A DNA stretch of 51,824 nt from Candidatus Multiplicimicrobium inquinatum (GTDB lineage: Bacteria; Omnitrophota; Omnitrophia; Omnitrophales; Aquincolibacteriaceae): contig DDUN01000025.1 in the NCBI GenBank assembly GCA_002344825.1, positions 1 to 51,824 on the forward strand. Direction: 5' to 3'. Under the pieces are notes generated by a model. It searched no databases, was not told the origin of the DNA, and was given only the letters and a program-made list of their open reading frames with translations. How positions within the stretch are numbered: the first letter of the stretch is position 1; every line of letters starts with the position of its first letter. This document shows, piece by piece, positions 11,101-23,100 of this stretch. The position numbers were made by a program, and so were the translations under genes.

Positions 11101-14100
11101 TGACTACCGTATTTATATGCTGAATATCTAAGTAGCACATTTGGATCTGACATAATCGCTTCCCTGCTTCCAAAAGAATATAAAGCAACATGCTCTTTAT
11201 CCCGCATTTCGGAGCGCCTGTCTGATTGAGCCCCATCCGATGCATTCTTATTGTGGTCACCACTCCCGTTGCTAATAATCAACAATTCCTGAGGGATATT
11301 TAAACGATAATTGTGCTGCACCTCGTCCCATAGGTTTCTTTCTATATACTCTCGAACTTGAGGATCTGCAGTCGCTGACTGCAACGCTGCTTTTTTTAAT
11401 ACAAAGGGCACAATTCTGAGCATTTCATCAAGATCAGCTGTGACTGTAGATTCCAAGATCTCAAGGGAAGCCTCGAAGCCCTCTGAAATTAACCGATCTT
11501 TGATGGCTCTACCATCAATGGGCTGAGATGGGATGCTCAATGCTTTTTTCATCCTAGAAAGGTCTTTCTGACTGCTTCCGTGAACAGTATATAAAAGAAT
11601 TAATTTTCCTCCAGGCTTAAGCCACGAAGCCATCCTTTTAATTTGATTCATCCTGTCTTTTTCTTCAATGTAGTACAAACTATGTGAAACAAGAATGACA
11701 TCAAATTTGTGATCCGGAACATATTCCTGAATGGGAACAGTAATTACATCTAACCCAGGAATTTCTTTTGATTTCAATCGCTGTGAAGCATGTTTATCGA
11801 TCTCGACTGCCACCCCGCGCTTAAAAGACGGCATCAAGACTTGCGTAATAGCGCCATCTGATGCACCCACATCAAGAAAGTCCCCATCCTGCTTTAATTG
11901 CAAAGGAGAAAAATGATTATTTAAGATCCTCTCTACTCTGGCAATTAGTCCTGACTCATGATCTGACGCCTTCCTAAACAAATCAAATAAAGGGAGATAT
12001 TCACTAAGATCGCTACGTTCTAAACCAGCTTGCTTTACCACTTCTTGAACATGTGCTTTGCCGATCATCACCCTGTCCATTTTCTTGCCCCGCATTTCAG
12101 AGCGAGCGCCATCCTTGTGTCTCTCAAAAGAGTGAGGATTCCATATTTGATAACCGGCCCTGGGACGCTTCGATCCCCTTTCCGGTAAAAGCGGGGGGGC
12201 CGTCTCAATCTCACGCTCTAAACCAGCCCTATGTGTTTCAATCTCTTCCAGGATAAAAATGATTTTGTTCAGTTCTATAACTTCTATTTCAAAACGTTTC
12301 CATTGGGATTCAAAAATAAAAAATTCGGCGGTTTGTCCGGTCATGCCATGCAAAGAAAACTCATACCAGTGTTCAAACTTTTTCATTTTTTCTAACTGCT
12401 CAACCAATTGATCTCTTTTTGACTTTAAAGCACGAGCTATGCTTTCTGAAGTTCCGACATTTAAGTGATCCATGCCTTCTTGAGCAGCGACAGAAAGATC
12501 CGCAAAAACATCATTTGAAATACCCCTCAAATGTTCTCTGGCCAAACTTAATAACCCCTCTATCCACGCTAAATCCGGATCGCTCGTGTCATTTTTAAAA
12601 CGGCCCATTTTTAACGCCCATGTCGTAACAACATGTTTAGAAAGGCCGGAAATATTTTCCTTCTTTTGCTCTCTCCACTCCGTGATCCTCTTCGCGGCTT
12701 GCCGCGCTGAAGCCGGGTGATTTTGCGCAGCAAGGATGAGTCGGTCCCTGATCAAAGGTGCCATTTTTTCATTCATTGCCCCAGCCAGACGAAGCCGGAC
12801 GGCATCAACCGGATTCGACCAAGAATAAAACATATCAAAAAAATCAAGATGAATTGAATTTGAGAAAAGTTCAATTCCGGGAAGCAGTGTTTGAAGCGCT
12901 GCTGCATTTTCTTGCATGAAAAATCCTCTAACTATTTCTGAGGCGGTTTCGGACACGGACTGCCCGCTCACAAGTCCCGGGCCGAACAAAAACCCAGTCA
13001 ATAATTGGCCAAAATGCCGCCTGTCCATTCCCGGTAAATCTCCCGCGGAAGCTGCTTTCTCCTTTAATCTGAGATGCTGTGAAACCATTCGCAGTAATTT
13101 ATCCGCCTCGGGATCCATACCGGATTCCGCCAAATCAGAAGGGTTCGCGTAAAGCAGCTTTAAAAAAGTTAAAAAATCTGTTTTTTCAGAAAACGGAATC
13201 GTGGTGTCGTGTTTGATTCGTTCAATAAAGTTACGTGTCAAACTTCCCCATGTTACAGATTCTTTTTTTATTTTTCCGACGCGCCCTTTCACTAAAACAG
13301 CCTGTGCTGTTTCATCTATCCATTTTGTCCAGCTCAAAATTCTTGCCGCATCTGTCCTCCGCATCTCAGAGCGGCCGGCAAAAAGTGTCCGCTCACGGTA
13401 GGCGTGCAAATAAGGCTGAACCTGCGCCATAATTTTTTGAGCGACTTCAAGGGAAGTTTCCTGCTCGGATAAGTCTTTCATCTCCCAGGCGATTTCTCTT
13501 TTAAGCTTTGTCACTTCCGCTTCATATTGGCTGAAAGCCTCTTCGAGCCGGTCTCTTACAATCGGATCAGGATTGGCGGCTTCAAACACATATCTCGAAA
13601 CTGAATCAATAAGTCCATAAAACCGAGCTTCTTTATTTTTAAGCTTTTCATGCAATTGTTTTTTTCGAGCTTGAATCCGCTGCCGCTGTGATTCCGTGGT
13701 GTGGCGGGGCGCATCTTTTGTCCCGTTGACCCGGCTTAAATTCAACATCAATCCGCGGCGTGCCTCGGGAGAAAATGATTTAAAAATTTCAATACCATGA
13801 TTAAGTTGTCCGATCACTTTTTCGGAAGATTCCAGGATTTGATCGCGCAAACGAAAAAAGCGCTCGTTTTCAAAAATATACCGGACGCGTTCATCGTCTT
13901 CGTTCGTAAAAAGCTGCGCTAAAACATCTTGCGCGCGCGCGTTAATCAGCGCAGCGTTGCCGGCAATCTGTTTTTCTTCGGTGGCAATTAAATTCCACAG
14001 CCTTTCCATTAAACGGCTATTTTGCTTTCCCCATCGCTCAAAAGCTTCGTTAAGCCCCAAATGCTCAGTTGCCCATTCAAACACAAGCCCGTGCCCAAAC

Positions 14101-17100
14101 CGAATTTGACTTGATTTTTCCGAAGCGATTCTGCGCGCCAAAGAGCCCAGTCCTTTATAAAAAAAGTCAGGGACTTGCTGCGATGTTTCAACCACGGGCA
14201 TGCGCGTCAACCCCGAAACAGTGGCCGTGACGAAAACGCCGTTAAGCAAGTCAATAAACTGGCGACGGCTTATAGAAGACTGCAGCAATGATTCAAAATA
14301 AGTTAAATCATCGCGATGCAATTTTAAATAAGTCCTGTAGAGGCGGATCAATTTTTTCTCATCAGGCTGCAAATTCTGAAACCAGTTTTTTTGCGGACCG
14401 GTAACCTCAACAAATCGAACCGCCCAACCGGGCTCATGGTTGAATTGAACCAGCATTTTTTGATGAAAAAATTCTATAATTTTAAAATCGCTCCATTTTT
14501 TTGACGCGGCCTGCGCCGCCAAAACTTCTGGAAACTTTCGAAGGTATCCATCCAGCCAAAGCGTGGGATCAAACTTTGCCTGATCAACAACCGCGCGCAA
14601 CTCCCCGACAACCGCTAATTTAAGTTCGGACATAAGCGTTTCGGCTGTTTTATTTTCCGGAGAAATCGGCTTACCGATGCGCACGCGAATATAAAACGGC
14701 GGCTGCCTCGGATCATTTTTTTGCCACAAACGGAATGCGCGCCAAAGTTCTTTCACCCCCCATTTGCGTGGAACATTTGAATCAATCGCAAACGGCACCA
14801 CTGCGCTTCCGGTCTCAACGGCAATCTTCGCCGCCGAACTTTCACTCCAATGTAAAAAATCGCGGGCAATCTCATCATCGCTTTTGCCCGAGATAGCCGC
14901 TGTTTTAATCCGTTCATGCACACGCTCCGGCCGACCCGCGGGAAAAACACCCAAAATCGCCCCGGAGTTTTGGTTCAAAAACTCTTTGGCTTTTGCGACT
15001 GTTTTTCCTTTTTCAATGGGAAGTCCGCCGCCCATTTGAATCAATTTGCGTGTAAACGCATCAACGTGTTCAGGTTGCGCTATAAAAAAAGGCATCCGTC
15101 CTGCCAAGCGATAAAGCTCCGTCACGAAGAAAAGATTTTCAGCTAATCCGGTGTGATTGCCCGCCAAAACAAAACGTTCATCGGACCAAAGATTCTCATA
15201 TCCTTCAATTTGAATCGGCCACGGTTTTTGTCTAAAAGTTGTCCATGCTTTAAAATTGCGGTAAAAAAATTCCCAAGTGCGCAGAAAAATCAAAAAGCCT
15301 AATCCTTTTCCGTTGCCGACCAAATTTTTAAATTGGGGAGCCTCTCTCTGCCGCATTTCCGACCGTGCTTCACCTGTTCCATCGACATCAAACAACGGCC
15401 TTAAATTTAAAGTACTTTCAGTTTGACCTTCCGTCTCTTCGCGGAAAGGTCGATTGCTCTGCCAGTTTTCAAAAGCACCAAGCTGAACTTCGTTTTTTAG
15501 CCCTGATAAATCAAACTTTCCAGCTTGCAATCTGGTCTTGGGAATCAGATCAAAACTGACTTCCTGCTCATCGATTGTTAAATAAAATTGCATCTCTTCT
15601 AAGGCTGCTAAGGCCTCTCTTTTTCTTTTTGCAATTTCTTCCAGCCGAAGCACTGGGTAATCTCGCATCGCTTGACCGTGGTTCTCAAAACCATATTGAT
15701 GATTCTCAACCACATGCTGCCATGCCGACGCCAACTCACCTCTTCTCTGATAAAGCTCGGTCTCTATTTCAGAAAGTTCTTTTCTCAAAACTTGAATATC
15801 CTTCTCAAGTCCGCCCGAATGAGAGGTTAAAGCATTCTCCTTTTTTGGCAGGTCTACATATGACTCCAACACTCCAAATTCATCCCGATATCGTCTTGCG
15901 AGAAAATCAATCGCTGGCTGAGGTAAATTCCAAATTAAATCAGCCAACTCTTGCAGCATTTCATCTACTTGTGGCAAATGAGTAAAAAATTTTCGTTCGG
16001 GAATCCAATCACCCTCTAGAGGCGGAAGAAGATCCGACCGCCCTGCTTTTTCCAGCGTCTCTTCATTTAAAAAATATCCGATATAATCCGGATTCTCCCG
16101 AATCCAATCTGACAAATTCTCCATCACCTTCATGCGATGAGCTAAATACACAAAAGCTTGGTGAAGAGAACTACGCCTATCTGCAATATTCATCCCTGCG
16201 ATTATTTTAGCTCTTGTTAAAACAGTGCTTTCATGACGAAGCAACGCTTCTGTGCCATGCAAATGGAAAAGAGCGCGACTACTTAACGCGGTGGGCAAGC
16301 TTCCAAAAAAAAGACTTAATCCTGCCATCCCGGAAAGTTTGAGTAAGTTGCGGCGATCAAGCTGCTGCAGCTCAGGGCGATGAATCACTGCCTTCAAATC
16401 TTTATTTTTTTTATTCTCAATCAATTTTCGCCCCACCAAAATAAGAAGCCGGCGACGCAACTCATGATCAAAAGGTTGATCGAGCAAGGACAGTCCAGCA
16501 TATTGACCTGTCAAAATTTGAGCGATTTTTTTCTTTTCTGAACCGGTTAATAATCGCCCTTGATACTCCACATCGCTTTTCATTATGACAAAGAAATAAT
16601 TTGCAAGTTCACGGTAAGTTATTTTATTTCCACGGCCTTGCTGTAATCGCCCCCAAACAAGAACACGATCCGCAATTTCATGTAAAAGATTAGAAAAGCC
16701 AACTTCTTCACGAGCGGCTTCAACATTCTGATAGGTGTGTAGAATTTCTGGTTGCACACCAATTACCGAACCTGCCAAATCAGGCGCTCGCCGCATTTCG
16801 GATCTGAAACCGGCCATTTCGTGATAAAGATTGAAATAGTTTTGCGCGCTCACTGCTTTTGAAAATTGCTGTGTGACAAAGCTACGGCCGGCTATTCCCA
16901 TTTGACGCATTTTTTCGGGATTGCGGCTTAACGCGAGAATCGCTGCAGCAAGCGCGACGGTATCGCCTTTTTTTACGCCCACAGTGGAATCGGGATTAAG
17001 CGTATGCGTAACTCCCTCGCTCAAATAGCTCACCACCGGCCTCTGCATACTTTGCGCTTCAAGCGACATAAGTCCCGGCGATTCGAAGTAAGTAGGAAAA

Positions 17101-20100
17101 ACAACCAGATCAGCGGCGGCATAGCCCTCACGCACCCCCGGTAAATCCGCGCTCGGTAAAATATTAAATAAACTCTCTAAACCTTCCTCTTTAATTTTTG
17201 ATTTTACCTGAGCGGCATAAAGGGGATCTTCATCCTGAGGCCCCATTAAAACCATACGAAAACGCAGCCCTGCCGCCTTCAATTGTTTGGCAGCTGTGAT
17301 CAAATCTTCCTGGCCTTTTCTCGGGATGAAACGGGCAGGATAAAAAATCATGAAATCATCCGAACCCTCTCCCAAAAACTTTTTACGCGCCGTCTGCCGA
17401 TCCGCACGGGACGGATCAAAAAAGTCCGTATCAATTCCCGCTTCAATAAAACGTACTTTTGAATCGCGCTCGCGCGGCAAGGCGTTAGGGCCATACGCTG
17501 TTAATACCGGAACAAGCCATGGAAAAAAAAGATTTACTGCCCGGCGAAAGATTATTTTTAAAGGCCATAACCAATAAGCCCAGCCCGCATAAAAACTGTA
17601 CGGCATATGATTCGTAACAGCCAAAGGTGTTTTTTGCAGACCCAGCAGAGCCCAATCAAATTTGGCATTCATTTGATGCGAATGAATGACGTCAATTCCC
17701 TCCTCCGTCATAATTTCGCGCGTTTGGCGGCGGATTTCTTTCATCCACGCCAAGCCTTTTCTGAAGCCATAAGGATAAGAACGAAACCCCGTTATGGGAT
17801 GAAGCACGATAGAGCTGCCGTTTTGAAATCGCATTTCCCCGCTCTTTTCAGCAGAGCCCTCATTGCGGTAAAGAACGTGAATTCTCATGGGGCGCATGTT
17901 AACCATTTCCTCATTCAGCTGATGTACGTGGGTCATCATGCCGCCCTGCCGCATAATGTCCCAGTCCATAACCTGAACAATAGCAAGCTCCGGTTCCTGA
18001 ACCATTTCATGCCGCATTTCGGAACGCTGCGTATGACCTTGAAGCCAAGCATGGTAAGCTGTCGCTTTCAGCGCTAATTCTTGCGCTTTAGAGTGCTCGG
18101 TGGGAAGCACATAAAAAAAGTCCGCATTGAGATCCGGCTCCACGAGCCGCAGCATTTGACTCATCATCTCAAGCATCGGCCCGCCCATTGCGGATAGCAA
18201 CGGGTCGCTGCCTAACAAAGACCTCATCGCTTTTTGCTCACCTTTGGCATAAAAAATACGCGCCTGCGGAATGCCGCGGACAATAGCTTGAAGCTTCGCG
18301 GGATCCTGTGTGCTTGCCGAAACAATTTCCGCATCAGCTTGTTCTGCAACTAAAATTAACTTCAAAGCTCGCGAGTTGTTTCCCGATTCACTCTTCTTAT
18401 AAGACTCTAAAAAATCCATAAATTCATCCGCGGATAAACTTAAAACTTGCTCGGGCGGTTCTTCCGGTCTCGTCCGGGATGAAGGCAAAAAAGAAACCAA
18501 AGGATCAATCGCTTGTATTACCCGCGGGTACCCACGCTCCATCGGAGCGGAACGTTCTTTACCAAAAGCAATCAGCTCAAGATCAGAGAAAGGAACGCTG
18601 TCTCGCTCAAAAAAGTATCCCCGCAAAAACGACTGCATATTTTCCTCTAGCGACAAAGGGTCATTTCCGGACATTCGCTTGATTGATGACAAGCCCACAC
18701 TCAATTCATTAACAATGTGAATCAAGGCTTGTTCTCGAGTCAGGTTGCGGGTTAATTCGGCAGTTTCATGGTCGGTCACTTCAAACCAGCCGGCTTTTAA
18801 ATCCGTGATAATATTTCCCGTATGCGGCTGATCAGTGAATATTCCAAGGGCGTGGCTTAACCGTAAAAGCTTTCCATAATAAAACACGAGCTCCGTTTTG
18901 GCTTGTCCCCGATAGCGGGTCATTAACTGAAATATTTTTTGAGATTCTTTCTTGGGCACGGCACGAATCAAAACACCCACCGGAAGACCTCTAAAATCAC
19001 GGTCAGCAATATGCCCATAACCAAGCGCAAGATAGCGTGTCGCAGCCTGCCTTCTTTTTTGAGTTAATACTTCATACTCCTGTTTCACCGCAGAGAACAA
19101 AGCCCCTCCCAAAGGAATTCCTGCGCGAAGATTTAAGTGTTCGCGTCCCCAAACATCAATCACGGGTTTAATTAAACGATAGCCCTGCCCCACATGCGCC
19201 CGCGAATAATCCGGCAAATGAACCCCTGATTGATCTTTCCAGCCCGCTCCTTTAATTTCAATTGCTTCCAGCCGTTCATCGCCGCTTAAAATCAACGGAT
19301 GGCGCAAAGCAACAATCCTTAAGCGACCATCGATTTCATCAGAGCGCGGTGCTGTAACCCACGCGGCGGCATCCAAAATTTGCTTTCGATCTTCAGGATG
19401 AATCTGATCCCAAAACTCTTTTGACAATGAAAAATCAACGGAAAGCGCTCCGGCATGGGTAATTGAAATCATTTCATCCGATAAAACTTGCCCCGGCTTG
19501 TCTTTCAAAGCTGCCTCTCGTTCGAGCTCAGATAGCGCGGCGTCAAACCCAGCTCTAAAATCCTCGGGCAATCTATCTTCACCTTCCGAAATAAACGCTT
19601 CCCGTTTTTTCAAAAGTTTCTCTAACTTGCGCAAATCACTTGCCATTTGATGAGGGGCCGGCAATTTTGAAGCTGCAAAAGTCTCTCTCAAAGTAAGATT
19701 TTGATTTTTAAACTCCTCTTGAATAAATTTTTTAAATTTTTTCTCGTCACTGCTAATCCACGTCAACACCCAACCCTGACCATCCTTAACCCTCAACGTC
19801 GGCTGACTATTCCCCGAAACTCTCTTCACCGTTAAGGTTTTAATCGGCATTCCGTGGGCATCACGAATCACTTGATCTTTAAAGAATTTATTTAACATGT
19901 TCTTAACCGCACCGGGAAGATCATCTGATAGTTCAAGCCGCATTTCAGAGCGCGCATCCTTTTTAACCCTGGGAGCGGAACTGCCTGTTCTTGCCGTAGG
20001 CAAATATTTAAAAACTTCATGCCGCTCTAACACGCTGTAGAGTGTGCCTTGAGGGATTTTGAGGCGCCTTGCCGCAGCATGAGTATTCCGATCCTCAGCA

Positions 20101-23100
20101 AGATATGCGCGCACCCATCGAAAAACTTTTTTGATTTCGGTGTCTGTTACAATTTGCCATTCTTGAATAAGCTTGGTAATTTCAGCTTCACTTGTTTTCA
20201 TTCGTTTTGCAATTGCGGCCACATCCCCCTGTTCAATGACATACCATTTTCTGAGTTTTTTTCGCCTTGCCGCCTGTTGATCCATCCTTGCGATCTGCGC
20301 GTGAGTCAGATTGTTCTGGATATGATGAAAAATAGTCGCCTGTGAAAGACCAACCTTTTCTCCTGTTGCGGTTTTATCTCCTTCAGCAATCACATAAGCG
20401 CTCTGGATGCGCTGCATCAGAATTTCATGCCGGTTCTTTCGCTTATGGCTCATTTTTTCCAGTAACCCATGCTTGGAAAGATATTTGCGAATAGGATTAT
20501 TAGAAACCCCAACTACCGCCGCAAGCGCGATGATGGAACCGTGTTCGGCCAAAGCTTTTTTCCACGCGTCTGAATTGTCACCGCCAAAAGATGCGATAAA
20601 AGATCGAACCAAAAAATCTGCCGGTCGATCATGCTTCCCGCGCATATCCATTTCGCGGGCTTCAGAGCGATTTGAAAACGGCAGCAAGTAATTATTTCCA
20701 TGCGCTTGTGTCGAAGCCAGCGTCACTTCTTCGGTGGCTTTCCAATCCACCCACGTGAGCGGCCATTCGCGCGAATAAGTTTCAAGCTTCAACCATTCAA
20801 CGCCTTGGCCATCTTTACGAAGAAGCGGTCTTGCATGAGCTGAGTAAAAAATTCCGCTTTCTTCATGAATGACAAACCGAATTTTTTCGCGGATCTGCAA
20901 GTTTTTTTGCATGAGATGGCGAAACCACCCCGGAACGGCTTGTGGATTAAACACGTCGTGGGCGACCAAGGTTTTTTGCGGCGCACGAATCACAACTTCT
21001 TCATCGTTATTTATCACAACATGAGTCCGTGCTTCCGAGCGGCTTTTTTCAAGATTGTGTTCATTCCATTTTTTTAAACCCCGGATCACTTCTTGCGGAA
21101 TGGCGGGCATAGTCCCGGCAATGTCGCTGTAAGTTCCGTTCACCTGCCGTGCACCGAATTGAAACCCGCCTTTACGATTGAGTTTTATAAGGCTATCCCT
21201 TAAAGCATTATGAGAATAATGACTTCGAACCGTCAAAGGCTTCTCTCCGCCAAAATATGTCATGAGTGACAGCGCAATAAAAATCCTGCCAAGTCCTTGG
21301 CTTGCGGGTAAATTGGGGAAAACCTGCCCAAGACTAATCGCATCTCCCGCTCTTGTTGCCATAAAACTTCCCGGCCGCCCTCCCGGAAATTTTGAGGCGT
21401 CGGCATTTTGAATTCGAATCATCCCGCCTGTCTCGGTAAGTGGAAATTCAATTCCATAGCCCTGCTCAAAAAATGACGCAACGGCTTCAACGTCTAAAAT
21501 TTCTCCCAAACCCGATTTTTTGAGGTCTCCCCGCATTTTAAAACGCGGAGAGGAAGTCACTGCAGCTTGCGCAGCTAAAGCATTTCGAAATGCGGCTGGC
21601 GCATCGGGCTCTGCCGGCGAAACAGCACGCAAATAGGAAACTGCCGTCACCCCCGGGGTGGTTCGGGACACTTCGGAGGCGGAATTAGCGGGCATCATCA
21701 GTTTAAGATAATTTTCGCGGCCATGGATTTGAGTAATGCGCGGGTGGACGCGTAAATAAGAAATATTTTTCTGCTTCAGCAAGCCGCCTATACCTTTCGA
21801 GTGAAAACCGCCCGTAATAATCGCGGCTTTCTCAATCTTTTCTTTTTTAATCCAATCAATAGTCCGCTCAACCATCACAGAATCGCGTGCTTCGGCAGTT
21901 GAATAAAAATCTCGCGCCTTTTGAGTCGTCGCTTCAATTCCAGTCCCGAGGCCAGAGCCCCGAGTCCCAACCACACTCCCCGCATCCTCACTTCTCCGGC
22001 CCTCAACCTCGGGGTTAATTTTACGCCACTCATCACAAGACAACTCAAGATTCAGAAGCTTCTTCAGCAGCAAATATTCACGGTATTTCGCGACAAACTT
22101 TTTCTCCTCCGCTGTTTGCGCTAATTTTTTGATTAGTTTGTTTTCAAGCGTCTCAGTTTCTTTTAACAGAGTTTGAACATCCAGCTCTTGGGCAAGGATT
22201 TGCTTACCCCACTCTTTTGAAAGTGAGGGATAGTCTTTGAACTTAAAGCCAAGCGGCGCGGCTTTTTCATAAAATTCCTCGAAATCTTCACGAGGTCCGG
22301 AGACCGTAATTTCAGGCCCAGAGGCCGATGGCCCGAGGCCCGAGAGCAACCAGCGATAAGATGAGAGTTTTTTCTCTTTAAGCCATTCTGCTAACCGCTG
22401 AACTTCTACTCTGACATCCGGCCTCCGGTCTGCGGTCTGCGTTTCAAGGAACTTGAGTTTCATAAAGCGCACAAACATCGGCCAATCGTACTGTTCACGC
22501 GCGTCGCCTAAGTCTAACCCCAAGTGCGCCTGAACCTTTCCCGCGAGCACACGTAAATGCGCCGAATAATCACTTTCGATTTCTTCGTGGAAACTCCATT
22601 GTCTAAAATAATCCGCAAGCTCGTGATTCAAAACTTGGGAAGCTTTCGTCAGAAGGCCAGCTTTCATCTCACTCAAAAAAGCATCCGACTCGGCTTTCGC
22701 GCCCATCACTGCACGAAATTGCTCCCAATTTTTTTTATAAAGCTCTAAACTTTCAATTCCGTACCCTGCCACGTCCGTGGCCTGAGTCCCGTGGCCTGAG
22801 TCCCGCGGAGAATTTTCATAAAGGAAATTCTCCGGTCCACCCACAATGCCTTTTTCGGTTAATTCAGAAAGGATTTTTTGATTTTCTTCCGCGTTATTTG
22901 AAAACTGCAATAAAGAAGGCTCTAGCTTGCTCCAGGCTCCTTCAAGGAAGAAGGTTTGAATACCGTATTCCTTTTTCAAATGCTCGAGAATGGCCTGAGT
23001 GTTCTTCTGCGCTTCAGGCTCGCCGTGAGCGTCTTCGATATGAATAAGGAAACTAGAGGCCGGAGACCGAAGATCGGATGGTTGAAAGATTTCTTGAATA

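Noticed and set aside
2745..21545. RSExR coding copies as a CRISPR-like or DNA repeat array
   Set aside because: Spacing is irregular (357 to over 3,000 bases) and codons vary while residues are kept, so the conservation is at the protein level.
21990..22010. RRSEDAG in segment 1 as a tag
   Set aside because: It lies inside a low-complexity insert made of short repeated DNA words and lacks the final Arg.
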